From Bog-793 sp050013835 (GTDB lineage: Bacteria; Actinomycetota; Acidimicrobiia; Acidimicrobiales; Bog-793): a stretch of 64,000 nucleotides of DNA. The notes under the pieces were generated by a model. The model was not told the origin of the DNA, made no database searches, and saw nothing but the letters and a program-made list of their open reading frames with translations. The DNA is taken from assembly GCA_050013835.1 (NCBI GenBank), contig JBEKEM010000010.1, forward strand, positions 62,001-126,000, written 5' to 3'. Numbering within the stretch: the first letter of the stretch is position 1; every line of letters begins with the position of its first letter. The position numbers were made by a program, and so were the translations under genes. Shown here one piece after another: positions 56,865 to 64,000 of this stretch.

Positions 56865-57596
56865 ATGACCCTGCCTGACTGGGGCTCGCTCGCCACGCGG
56901 CTCACGAGCGCCCTCCACCTCGCCGCGCCGCCGGTGGCGATCTCGTTCACCAAAGAGCCCCCCGCCGGCGTCTCCCGCTTCGACGACCCCATCTCGGCGC
57001 CGACCGCCGACGGGCGCCGGGGACGTGTCCCCGCCGGTTGCGTGTTCTGGATGCGGGGAGCCACCAGCACGTTCGCGACCGTGCCCGAGGACCACGGCAA
57101 CTGCAGCGTCGGGCGCGTGACCCACGGCCTCGCGACGCTGGAGGACGTCGCGAAGAACGAAGACGTCGCCGAGCTGATGGGCTGTGGCTGGGTGACGGCC
57201 CAGGACGCCGCGGCGCTCCCCTCCGTCGCGGGACGGCCGGGGGCCATCACCTACGGCCCGCTCGCCGCCACCCCGGCCGGGGTGCGGCCCGACGTCGTGT
57301 TGCTGCGGGTGAACGGCCGCCAGCTGATGGTGCTCTCCGACGCGATCCCCGGGCTGCTCATCGGCGGCAAGCCGCAGTGCCACATCGTCGCCCTCGCCAA
57401 GGAGCAGCGCCTCCCGGCGGCGAGCGTCGGCTGCGCCCTCTCACGGGTCCGCACCGGCATGACGCCGGAGGAGATGACCTGCGCGCTGCCCGCCGCCGAC
57501 CTAGACGGGCTCGTCGTGACGATCGAGCGCGCCGCCGAGACCGATGCCACCGTCGCGCGCTACGCCGCCGGCGACGCCCGGCGCTTCCCCACCTAA
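56865..57596 (+). CDS. DUF169 family protein
   Basis: A 243-residue protein matching DUF169: LHLAAPPVAISFTKEPPAGV at the start, then RVPAGCVFWMRGA, EDHGNCSVG, YGPLAAT, VVLLRVNGRQLMVLSD and ASVGCALSRVRTGM. Conserved cysteines suggest a bound metal centre or cofactor. Function unknown. ATG at 56865 lies 6 nt after TAGAAA. Its stop overlaps the convergent menD stop by 4 bp. Confidence 0.8.
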   Translation: MTLPDWGSLATRLTSALHLAAPPVAISFTKEPPAGVSRFDDPISAPTADGRRGRVPAGCVFWMRGATSTFATVPEDHGNCSVGRVTHGLATLEDVAKNEDVAELMGCGWVTAQDAAALPSVAGRPGAITYGPLAATPAGVRPDVVLLRVNGRQLMVLSDAIPGLLIGGKPQCHIVALAKEQRLPAASVGCALSRVRTGMTPEEMTCALPAADLDGLVVTIERAAETDATVARYAAGDARRFPT

Positions 57597-59368
57597 CCGG
57601 AACCGGGGGCGGACCCGTCGACGGCCGCCACGACGGCGGCCTCGAGGGCGGCATGGACGGCGACGTTGGCGGCGCGCTCCGTGCGGACGACGACCACGTC
57701 GACGCCTTCCGCCTCCCCCGCCTCGTCGAGCGCCGCTCGGAACTCGGCCGGCGTCGCCGCCCGGTGCACCCGGCAACCGAGCGCCTCGGCGACGGCTCCG
57801 ACATCCGGCGCCTGTGGCGTGCCGAAGGCCCGTTCGAACAGGCCCGCCCCGATCTCGGCCGTGTGCGGCAGGAACGAAAAGATCCCGCCTCCGGCGTTGT
57901 CGAGGACGACGATCGTCGCCTCGGGCCGCTGCTCATGGCGGCCCCACACCAGACCCGACAGGTCGTGGAAGAAGGCGAGGTCGCCGACGAGCCCGAACGT
58001 GCGGGCCGCCCCGGGAGCCGTGCCGCCAGCCCGGCGGCCGGCGGCCACGCCGAGCACCGTCGAGACGACGCCGTCGATCCCGTTCGCCCCGCGGTTCGAA
58101 AAGACCGTAGGCGCACCGGTCCGCGGCGCGGCTAAGGCGTCGAGGTCACGGATCGGCATCGACGAGGAGACGACGAGCGCCGCGGAGGCGGGGAGCGCGG
58201 CGAAGAGCTGTCGCGCGACCCCGGGCTCGCTCAACCCGCCCGGGCGGGCGAGCACGGCGTCGATCGCAGCCTGCGCCGCCGCCTCGGCCTCGTCCCAGGC
58301 GTCCCGCCACCCGCCGAGGTGCGCCGGCGAGCCGCCGAGGGCGGTCGCGACGGCGCGGCAGACGGCTCCGGGGGAGGCCGCGGCGACGAGGGCGGCCGTC
58401 CGTCCCGGGTCGGCGAAGCGGCCGTGGGGATCGACGAGCCAGAGTGGCACGCCGGCCGCGTCGAGCGCCGCCTGCCAGCTGGCGATCGCCCGGCTCGCCG
58501 GCGGCGCGCCGAGACGGAGGACCACCTCGGGCCGCAGCCGACCGAGCGCCGCCCGGCTCCGCACGAGGGCGTCGGCCGCCGCCACGGCTCCCGGCGCGGG
58601 AAGACGCGGGAAGGCGAGCGAATCGGCGAGAACCGGCCATCCGAGGGCGGCGGCGAGCGCCCATGCTCCCGACGGGTCCCCTTCGGCCGCCCCCCGGCCG
58701 GCGACGATGACGCCCCGGTTGGCTGCGCCTAACCCGTCGGCGAGACGGGCGACGACCGCCTCGGGCGCGGCGGCACCGCCCACGACGTCGTGCCAGGGTC
58801 GGGCGCCGTCGCGGCCCGGCGGGAGGTCGTCGGGCGTGCCGCCGAGTGGCTCGCGAAACGGCAGGTTGGCGTGTACGGGGCCCGGCCCCCGGGGACCGGC
58901 GCGGGACTCGGCGACGAGACGGCTCGCCAGCGAGCGCCAGTACTCCCGGCCGAGGGGGTCGGGCACCCCCGAATCGGCGAAGAAGCGGACGGCGCGCCCG
59001 TAGAGGTGCTGCTGGTCGATCGTCTGCGCCGCGCCCACGTCGCGCAGCTCGGGCGGACGGTCCGCCGTGCAAACGACGAGCGGCACCCCCGCGAGGTCGG
59101 CCTCGACGACCGCCGGGTGGAGCTCGGCGGCGGCCGTGCCGCTCGTGACCAGGACGACGACCGGGCGACCCGAACCGAGGGCGAGCCCGATCGCGAAGAA
59201 GCCCGCCGACCGCTCGTCGAGGCGGACGTGGACCCGCAGGCGGCCGTCGGCGAGGAGGGCGACCGCCAGCGGGCTCGAGCGCGACCCCGGGGCGACCACG
59301 GCCTCCGTGAGCCCGGCGCGGACCCACTCGTCGACGAGCGTCGCCGCGAAGCTCGCCTGTAGCGTCAC
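57593..59368 (-). CDS. menD: SEPHCHC synthase (menaquinone biosynthesis)
   Basis: Thiamine-diphosphate enzyme that joins 2-oxoglutarate-derived succinic semialdehyde to isochorismate, 591 residues. N-terminal VDEWVRAGLTEAVVAPGSRS, then LDERSAGFFAIGLALGSGRP and VTSGTAAAELHPAVVEA with the ThDP glutamate. C-terminal ThDP/Mg motif FGLVGDLAFFHDLSG and VVLDNAGGGIFSFLP. GTG at 59368; GGGGG lies 8 nt upstream. It is divergent from menH with only 5 bp between the start codons. Confidence 0.95.
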   Translation of the reverse strand: MTLQASFAATLVDEWVRAGLTEAVVAPGSRSSPLAVALLADGRLRVHVRLDERSAGFFAIGLALGSGRPVVVLVTSGTAAAELHPAVVEADLAGVPLVVCTADRPPELRDVGAAQTIDQQHLYGRAVRFFADSGVPDPLGREYWRSLASRLVAESRAGPRGPGPVHANLPFREPLGGTPDDLPPGRDGARPWHDVVGGAAAPEAVVARLADGLGAANRGVIVAGRGAAEGDPSGAWALAAALGWPVLADSLAFPRLPAPGAVAAADALVRSRAALGRLRPEVVLRLGAPPASRAIASWQAALDAAGVPLWLVDPHGRFADPGRTAALVAAASPGAVCRAVATALGGSPAHLGGWRDAWDEAEAAAQAAIDAVLARPGGLSEPGVARQLFAALPASAALVVSSSMPIRDLDALAAPRTGAPTVFSNRGANGIDGVVSTVLGVAAGRRAGGTAPGAARTFGLVGDLAFFHDLSGLVWGRHEQRPEATIVVLDNAGGGIFSFLPHTAEIGAGLFERAFGTPQAPDVGAVAEALGCRVHRAATPAEFRAALDEAGEAEGVDVVVVRTERAANVAVHAALEAAVVAAVDGSAPGSG

Positions 59369-59373
59369 GGCCG

Positions 59374-60180
59374 ATGCCCCCGGTCCCCCGTCGCACGCCG
59401 GCCGACCCTCTCGCCACGGAGCGCCTCGGTGAGGGGGGTCGTCTCGTCCTCGTCCACGGCTTCACCCAGACCGGGCGCTCCTGGGGAGCGGTCGCCAATG
59501 AGCTCGCCCCCCGTCACGAGGTGGTGACGGTCGACCTTCCCGGCCACGGGCGGTCGGCCGGCGTCGCCGCCCGGGACCTCGCCGAGGCCGGGGAGCTCGT
59601 CGCCGAGGCGGGCGGCGGGGGAACCTACGTCGGATACTCGATGGGCGGCCGCGTCTCCCTCCACGCCGCCTTCGTCCGCCCGGAACTCGTGCGCCGCCTC
59701 GTCCTCGTCGGTGCGCACCCGGGGATCGCGGACGCCGCCGAGCTGGAGCGGCGGCGCCGGGACGACGAGGCGCTCGCCACGCGCCTCGCTCCCGCCGGCG
59801 GGGGTGGACCCACGCTCGAGGCCTTCCTCGCCGAGTGGCTGGCGGCACCGCTCTTCGCTCACCTCGACGAGGCTACGGCCAATGTCGCCGCCCGTCGCGA
59901 GAACACGACCGCCGGCCTCGCCGGGGCGCTCCGCACGCTCGGCACCGGGACGCAGCGCTACGACCCGGCCCGCCTGCGGGCGCTCGCGATGCCCGTTCTC
60001 GTCGTCGCGGGGAGCCTCGATTCCGCCTACACGTCCATCGGGCAGGACCTCGCCGCGACGATCGGCGCCAACGCGACCTTCGCCCCGCTCCCCGGCGTGG
60101 GCCACGCGGCCCCGTTCGAGGCGCCGGGACCGTTCGCCGCGCTCGTCGAGGCGTGGCTGGCTCTTCCCGGTTCGCCCTAG
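59374..60180 (+). CDS. menH: Alpha/beta hydrolase, probable SHCHC synthase
   Basis: Alpha/beta hydrolase of 268 residues. LVLVHGFTQTGRSWGAVANE gives the oxyanion region, VVTVDLPGHGRS follows, and the nucleophile elbow is YVGYSMGGRVSLHAAF (GYSMGG). The Asp and His lie in VAGSLDSAY and GVGHAAPFEAP. GYSMGGR and adjacency to menD, menA and menB support MenH, which eliminates pyruvate from SEPHCHC. ATG at 59374; TAGCGT at 59360-59365 is 8 nt upstream, inside menD. Confidence 0.85.
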   Translation: MPPVPRRTPADPLATERLGEGGRLVLVHGFTQTGRSWGAVANELAPRHEVVTVDLPGHGRSAGVAARDLAEAGELVAEAGGGGTYVGYSMGGRVSLHAAFVRPELVRRLVLVGAHPGIADAAELERRRRDDEALATRLAPAGGGGPTLEAFLAEWLAAPLFAHLDEATANVAARRENTTAGLAGALRTLGTGTQRYDPARLRALAMPVLVVAGSLDSAYTSIGQDLAATIGANATFAPLPGVGHAAPFEAPGPFAALVEAWLALPGSP

Positions 60181-60408
60181 CGGGAGGCGGTCCCCAGCTC
60201 GGACGCTCACCGAAATGGGGCGCGGGGCGAGAAGCCCCCGGCTTTGGCGGCTCTTCGGAAATGGGCGGGGTACACCGCTCGCGACAGCAAGCACGCGATG
60301 CCCCCGGAGCTGGAAGGTGCCCCGCCTATTCGGCGATCTGGAACACTCCGGCACAGGGTGGCCGTGGTTGTTGAGGGACACATCGCAGCGCCCGGCGGCG
60401 TGGTCCGG
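60181..60408. other. Gap after menH with the left inverted repeat
   Basis: No gene. It contains the left 33-bp repeat (60241-60273) and a further degenerate related sequence at about 60205-60227 (GCTCACCGAAATGGGG). Confidence 0.6.
60241..60273 (+). repeat. Left 33-bp inverted repeat flanking the S53 protease
   Basis: Matches the complement of 62044-62076 at 28 of 33 positions, including the uninterrupted core CTTCGGAAATG and GCGGGGT. The two face inward around the protease gene, 1.77 kb apart. They resemble terminal repeats of a mobile cassette, but no transposase lies between. Confidence 0.8.
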
Positions 60409-61686
60409 CTAGGTGTCGCTGCCACTGGCAAAGCGGGCCAGCAGAGGGATGAGCACCTGCGCGTTGGGGGATCCCCAGCCTGTCACCGGGTCCCATCCGG
60501 GAGCCGCCTCGTAACCGTTGAAGCCTGTCGTGATGTCGTGAAAGGCCTTGTGGTAGCTGGAGCCGCGGCCGATGTCGTAGATGGCGGGGTTGACGACGCC
60601 GAGGTCGTGATGGGCGTACTCGTCGGCCAGGGCCATGATTCCCGCCCAGAGCGGCGCGGAACCGCTCGTGCCGGATTCCGTCACGAGGTATGCCGTGCCA
60701 TCGGAGGTGTAAACCTGCGCCATGCCGCCGGGCGCAGCAGCGTCGGCGGCCACGTCGGGCACGCCCCTCGTCTTGGAGATCCCCGGCTCGCCAACTTGAT
60801 AGGCGGGGCGGGCGTATAGGTGGTTGAAGCCGCCACCTGAACCACTCCAGGCGGTCTCGCCGATGTAGGCGCCGGTCTTGGGATTCGCGCTGAGCTGCGT
60901 GCCGCCGACGGAGAGTACGAGCGGGTCGGAGGACGGGAGTTCGACCTCCTTGACCCGCCGCCCGCCCCACCCCCAATCGGTGGGGTACACGCCATTGTCG
61001 CCGGAGCTGGCGACCACCGTGACGTGATGAGCCTCCGCCCCGAGCAGGATGGCGTGCATCTTGGCCACCTGAGCCGGGGTGAAGTAGTGCGATCCCAGGC
61101 CCCAGCTGATCGAAGCCACGTCGGTTTGGGAGACAACGAGCGGCAACACGGCGAGCATGTCCGCAGTCGCGTTCGCGGGGCTCTTGTCCCAAGACGCGGG
61201 AAACAGCACCACCCGGAGGGTCGCGCCAGGCGCGACCGCGTGCAAGATCTCGAGATCGCCGATCTCCTCCCCCGTCGCCTGCCATTGCGAGGCTGAAGGA
61301 ACGAGGCTCGTCACGACCTCGATGCGTGCGGCGGGCAGATGGAATCTGCTGTCGAAGGCTGCCAGGTCCTGACGGATATCGGTGGGTCCCTGGCTGGGGA
61401 TAGGGACAGGGACGACGGCCGTCACGGTCTCGCCACGGCCGTCGATCCCGCGCTCCAGCAACGGCTGGATCCCGTACGCGACCTGGATCTGCTGCGGGGA
61501 GTAGCAGGGGTCATCCAGGCAGTACAACGTGGAGCTGGGCAGTGGGATCGTGGCCGTGGTCGTGGCCGCGCCGGTCGAGCCACTCCGGATCACCGCGGTC
61601 AAGACCCCAAACAGGACTGCTGCGAGCGCGAGCAGGCACGCTCGCCTTGAGCCAGTGAGGCGCCTTGGAAAGATCCCGCTCTGCAT
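60409..61686 (-). CDS. S53 family (sedolisin) secreted serine-carboxyl peptidase
   Basis: Acid-active endopeptidase family, 425 residues. A membrane/signal segment (ACLLALAAVLFGVLTAVI) is at about 17-34. Catalytic residues: E140 and D144 in GEEIGDLEILHA, oxyanion D230 in SSGDNGVY, nucleophile S341 in ESGTSGSAPLWAG. Calcium-site region GFNGYEAAPGWDPVTGWG at the end. The long N-terminal pro-domain of most sedolisins is missing. ATG at 61686 has GAGG 6 nt upstream. The gene splits the menaquinone cluster and lies within inverted repeats, so it was probably inserted. Confidence 0.92.
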   Translation of the reverse strand: MQSGIFPRRLTGSRRACLLALAAVLFGVLTAVIRSGSTGAATTTATIPLPSSTLYCLDDPCYSPQQIQVAYGIQPLLERGIDGRGETVTAVVPVPIPSQGPTDIRQDLAAFDSRFHLPAARIEVVTSLVPSASQWQATGEEIGDLEILHAVAPGATLRVVLFPASWDKSPANATADMLAVLPLVVSQTDVASISWGLGSHYFTPAQVAKMHAILLGAEAHHVTVVASSGDNGVYPTDWGWGGRRVKEVELPSSDPLVLSVGGTQLSANPKTGAYIGETAWSGSGGGFNHLYARPAYQVGEPGISKTRGVPDVAADAAAPGGMAQVYTSDGTAYLVTESGTSGSAPLWAGIMALADEYAHHDLGVVNPAIYDIGRGSSYHKAFHDITTGFNGYEAAPGWDPVTGWGSPNAQVLIPLLARFASGSDT

Positions 61687-62043
61687 CAACCCTCTTCCAG
61701 ATGCCCGACCTGCGCGTGGGGACGACCGAGATTCCAGCCCCTTGGGCGATTCCATCGCCTTGTAACCCGCGCAACCCTACGGCGCAGAACGGCCGCGTCA
61801 CGCACGCCCCTGTCACGGGACCTGCGCCGGATGGCGTATTGGCTCGACCGCCCGTGCGTCGCATCATTATTAGGCAATCTGGGCGCGCCCCTTCGGCGTA
61901 ACGCCATGGGCGCAACCAGCAAATAATCGGCGATCAGCGACCGCGGCGGTGCCCTAGAACGCGAAGCGCGATCGAGCCTTCGCCCACGCCTCAGGGTTCC
62001 GTTGTGGGGCAACGATCGCGAGCACGGGCAGGTCACCGTGACC
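61687..62043. other. Upstream region of the S53 protease gene
   Basis: No gene in about 350 bp of lower GC. Contains a nested hairpin at 61885-61913: GCGCCC...GGGCGC outside and GGCG-TAA-CGCC inside, a candidate operator or terminator for readthrough. The promoter of the protease gene must lie here. Confidence 0.45.
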
Positions 62044-62076
62044 GCACCCCGCTCATTTCCGAAGCACCGTCAAAGC
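62044..62076 (-). repeat. Right 33-bp inverted repeat, overlapping the menA stop codon
   Basis: Partner of 60241-60273 (28 of 33 matching). Its outer end includes the last two codons and the TGA of menA, so the repeat begins inside the coding sequence. Confidence 0.8.
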
Positions 62077-62963
62077 GCGATACCGATCGCGAACGCAAGA
62101 CCGAAGGCGATCTCGACGAGGCCGGTCAGGGAGAGGACCGGGACGAGCTCGCCGCCCGCCGCGCCGGCCCGGACCCGTCGCAGCGGGACAGCGGCCACCG
62201 GCGCGGCGAGGAGCCCGAGGAGGGCGAAGTGCCGCCACGGCGCGACGTCCGCCGCGCACAGGACACCCCCGACGACGAGAACGGAATAGGAAAGGCGCGT
62301 GGCCCCGTCGCCGAGGAGGGCGGCGAGCGTGTGCTTGCCACGGGCCGCGTCGGTGGCGATGTCCCGCAGGTTGTTGGCGACGAGGAGGGCGACGGCCAGC
62401 AACCCGACCGGGAGCGCGGCGAGCCAGGCCGTCGCCGGGAGCTCGCCCGAGGTGACGTATGTCGTGCCCACGACGGCGACGAGGCCGAAGAAGACGAAGA
62501 CGAACAGCTCGCCGTACCCTGCGTAGCCGTACGGACGGGGGCCGCCCGTGTAGAACCAGGCGGCGGCTATGCAGGCCGCGCCGACGGCGATCAGCCACGG
62601 CGACACGACGACGGCGAGGACGAGGCCCGCCGCCGCCCCGACGGCGAAGGCGGCGACGGCGGCGACGCGCACCGCCGCCGGGGTGGCGAGGCCCGCCGCG
62701 ACGAGACGGGTCGGCCCGACGCGTCCCTTGTCCGTGCCGCGCACGCCGTCGGAGTAGTCGTTGGCGTAATTGGCGCCGATCTGCATCGCCAGCGAGACGA
62801 CGAGGGCGAGGGCGCCGTGCCAGGCGACGACATGACCGGTCGAGCGCGCCACGGCGACCCCGACCGCGACGGGGGCGACGGCGGCGGGAAGGGTGCGGGG
62901 CCGCGCCGCCGCGACCCACCGGGCCACCCCCGCCCGCTGCGACGTCATGCCCGGTGCGGGCAC
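62070..62963 (-). CDS. menA: 1,4-dihydroxy-2-naphthoate polyprenyltransferase
   Basis: UbiA-family membrane prenyltransferase that attaches the isoprenoid side chain of menaquinone, 297 residues, with eight to nine membrane helices. The first Asp-rich motif is [14 protein letters not shown] (about 65-78) and the second is [22 protein letters not shown] at 62948 or GTG at 62963 may start it; the longer form is given. It lies 7 bp after menB. Its last codons lie in the right inverted repeat. Confidence 0.94.
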   Translation of the reverse strand: MPAPGMTSQRAGVARWVAAARPRTLPAAVAPVAVGVAVARSTGHVVAWHGALALVVSLAMQIGANYANDYSDGVRGTDKGRVGPTRLVAAGLATPAAVRVAAVAAFAVGAAAGLVLAVVVSPWLIAVGAACIAAAWFYTGGPRPYGYAGYGELFVFVFFGLVAVVGTTYVTSGELPATAWLAALPVGLLAVALLVANNLRDIATDAARGKHTLAALLGDGATRLSYSVLVVGGVLCAADVAPWRHFALLGLLAAPVAAVPLRRVRAGAAGGELVPVLSLTGLVEIAFGLAFAIGIAL

Positions 62964-62970
62964 CGGGCGC

Positions 62971-63822
62971 TCAGGGCCGACGCGGAAAGCGGCGGAAGTC
63001 GGGCCCCCGGTGCTCGACGAAGGCGTCCCTGCCCTCCTGTGCCTCCCCGGTCATGTAGTAAAGCATCGTCGCGTCCCCGGCGAGCTGCTGGACGCCGGCG
63101 AGACCGTCCTCGGCGGCGTTGAAGCCGGCCTTCAGCATCCGCAGCGCGAGCGGCGAGAACTGCAGCATCTCCCGGCACCAGGCTACGGTCTCGGCCTCCA
63201 GCCGGTCGAGCGGCACCACGGCGTTGACGAGCCCCATCTCCAGGGCGCGTGGCGCGTCGTATTGGCGGCACAGGAACCAGATCTCCTTGGCCCTCTTCGT
63301 GCCGATCGTGCGGGCGAGCAGGCCGGCACCGTAGCCGGCGTCGAAGCTGCCGACGCGCGGCCCGCTTTGACCGAACCGCGCGTTGTCGGCGGCGATCGTC
63401 AGGTCGCAGACGAGCTGGAGGACGTTGCCGCCGCCGATGGCGTAGCCGGCGACCATCGCCACGACGGGCTTTGGCAGGCGCCGGATCTGGACCTGCAGAT
63501 CGAGGACGTTCAGCCGGCCGAGACCGCGGGCCGCGACCCGGTCGTCGCCGAGGTAGCCGTCGTCGCCGCGGACCTTCTGGTCCCCGCCGGCACAGAACGC
63601 CTCGGTGCCCTGCCCCGTCAGGATGACGACGCCGACGTCGGGATCGTCCCGGGCGGCCCCGAGAGCCTGAGACAGCTCGGCGATCGTCTGGGGCCGGAAG
63701 GCGTTGCGCACCTCGGGCCGGCGGATCGTCAGCTTGGCGATCCCCTCGGCCGTCTCGTAGCTGATGTCGCGGTACTCTCCGGCCGCCTTCCAGGCGGGCA
63801 CGCCCAGCTCAGCACGCGTCAT
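62971..63822 (-). CDS. menB: 1,4-dihydroxy-2-naphthoyl-CoA synthase
   Basis: Crotonase-fold enzyme that closes the naphthoate ring from succinylbenzoyl-CoA, 283 residues. MenB signatures: [53 protein letters not shown] and [20 protein letters not shown]. Length fits the family. ATG at 63822. TAGCCT on the minus strand lies 9 nt upstream and overlaps the -10 of the divergent menE gene. Confidence 0.96.
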   Translation of the reverse strand: MTRAELGVPAWKAAGEYRDISYETAEGIAKLTIRRPEVRNAFRPQTIAELSQALGAARDDPDVGVVILTGQGTEAFCAGGDQKVRGDDGYLGDDRVAARGLGRLNVLDLQVQIRRLPKPVVAMVAGYAIGGGNVLQLVCDLTIAADNARFGQSGPRVGSFDAGYGAGLLARTIGTKRAKEIWFLCRQYDAPRALEMGLVNAVVPLDRLEAETVAWCREMLQFSPLALRMLKAGFNAAEDGLAGVQQLAGDATMLYYMTGEAQEGRDAFVEHRGPDFRRFPRRP

Positions 63823-63830
63823 GAGCCCGT

Positions 63831-63836
63831 TAGGCT
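63831..63836. promoter_or_regulatory. Overlapping divergent -10 elements for menB and menE
   Basis: On the plus strand TAGGCT precedes the menE GTG by 7 nt; on the minus strand the shifted TAGCCT (63832-63837) precedes the menB ATG by 9 nt. Both fit TANNNT, so one short AT-containing patch may serve both directions. Confidence 0.5.
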
Positions 63837-63843
63837 ACCGTGA

Positions 63844-64000
63844 GTGCGTCGCCTCGTCGCCTTGGACATGGCGGGCGACGGCGGCTTCGTAACCGCCCTG
63901 CGCCGCACCCTCGACGACGGCGACGCGGTCCTGCCGGTCGACCAACGCCTCCCCCAACCCGCCAAGGCGCGCCTCTACGCCACCCTGCGCCCTGCCGCCG
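63844..64000 (+). CDS. menE: o-succinylbenzoate-CoA ligase, N-terminus (cut by right edge)
   Basis: Only 52 codons are visible: RRLVALDMAGDGGFVTALRR, then DGDAVLPVDQRLPQPAKARL. This start resembles actinobacterial AMP-forming acyl-CoA ligases annotated as MenE and the place opposite menB fits, but no catalytic motif is inside the window. The GTG start is chosen because TAGGCT lies 7 nt upstream. Confidence 0.65.
   Translation, partial: MRRLVALDMAGDGGFVTALRRTLDDGDAVLPVDQRLPQPAKARLYATLRPAA

Noticed and set aside
61885..61913. Nested hairpin upstream of the S53 gene as a riboswitch
   Set aside because: Only short GC stems without any known riboswitch core; kept as an unspecific hairpin in the intergenic entry.
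60241..62076. Complete insertion sequence around the S53 gene
   Set aside because: No transposase and no direct target-site duplication; only the inverted repeats are supported.

Overview
The window is chromosomal DNA of a very GC-rich bacterium and is densely packed with housekeeping genes. Several markers point to Actinobacteria: an actinobacterial-type integration host factor (mIHF), a PriA without a working Walker A motif, the rpsO-pnp-M16 peptidase order, dapB-dapA-rnj, and classical menaquinone genes. An acid-type S53 protease, a mix of leaderless and Shine-Dalgarno genes, and the overall gene content suggest an acidophilic or soil member of Acidimicrobiia. That placement is inference; no rRNA gene is present.

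Layout. 1-3.4 kb: RNase J (cut by the left edge), dapA and dapB. 3.6-9.9 kb: a peptide ABC importer made of a fused two-ATPase protein, two permeases and a binding protein. 10.3-16.6 kb: TauE/SafE permease, M16 peptidase, PNPase, ribosomal protein S15 and a secreted protein. 16.7-23.8 kb: an alkyltransferase-Ada fusion coupled to an ECF sigma factor, then priA, metK, coaBC, rpoZ, gmk and mIHF. 23.9-32.0 kb: pyrimidine operon pyrR-pyrC-carA-carB-pyrD-pyrF, in which neither pyrB nor pyrK is found. 32.1-37.4 kb: a looser accessory stretch with long non-coding gaps, a GT1 glycosyltransferase, a cation/Ca2+ exchanger and an NTF2-like protein. 37.4-39.9 kb: an arsenic module (arsR, divergent aquaglyceroporin-arsC-arsM). 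39.9-47.1 kb: PurM-like protein, nusB, efp, pepQ, aroQ, a shikimate kinase-dehydroquinate synthase fusion, aroC and an Nfu-type Fe-S protein. 47.2-50.8 kb: ATP-grasp protein, a radical SAM protein ending in a CCAEP tail, and a Cys-rich protein. 51-57.6 kb: GNAT, RNase D, flavin reductase, a DUF885 metallopeptidase, TyrRS and DUF169. 57.6-64 kb: menaquinone genes menD, menH, menA, menB and the start of menE, interrupted by a secreted S53 protease gene bracketed by 33-bp inverted repeats.

Themes. (1) Many first genes of transcription units have a TANNNT hexamer 6-9 nt before the start codon and no ribosome binding site, which indicates leaderless mRNAs. (2) At least three genes (dppB-like, M16 peptidase, gmk) have no ATG, GTG or TTG at the homology-defined N-terminus, and a CTG codon stands there. 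In two of them the CTG overlaps the preceding stop codon as CTGA. (3) Operons are tightly coupled by ATGA, GTGA, TTGA and TGATG overlaps. The most distinctive less-studied modules are the ATP-grasp/CCAEP-tail radical SAM/Cys-rich cluster, the inverted-repeat-bracketed protease, and the sigma factor-alkyltransferase pair with reversed Ada domain order.
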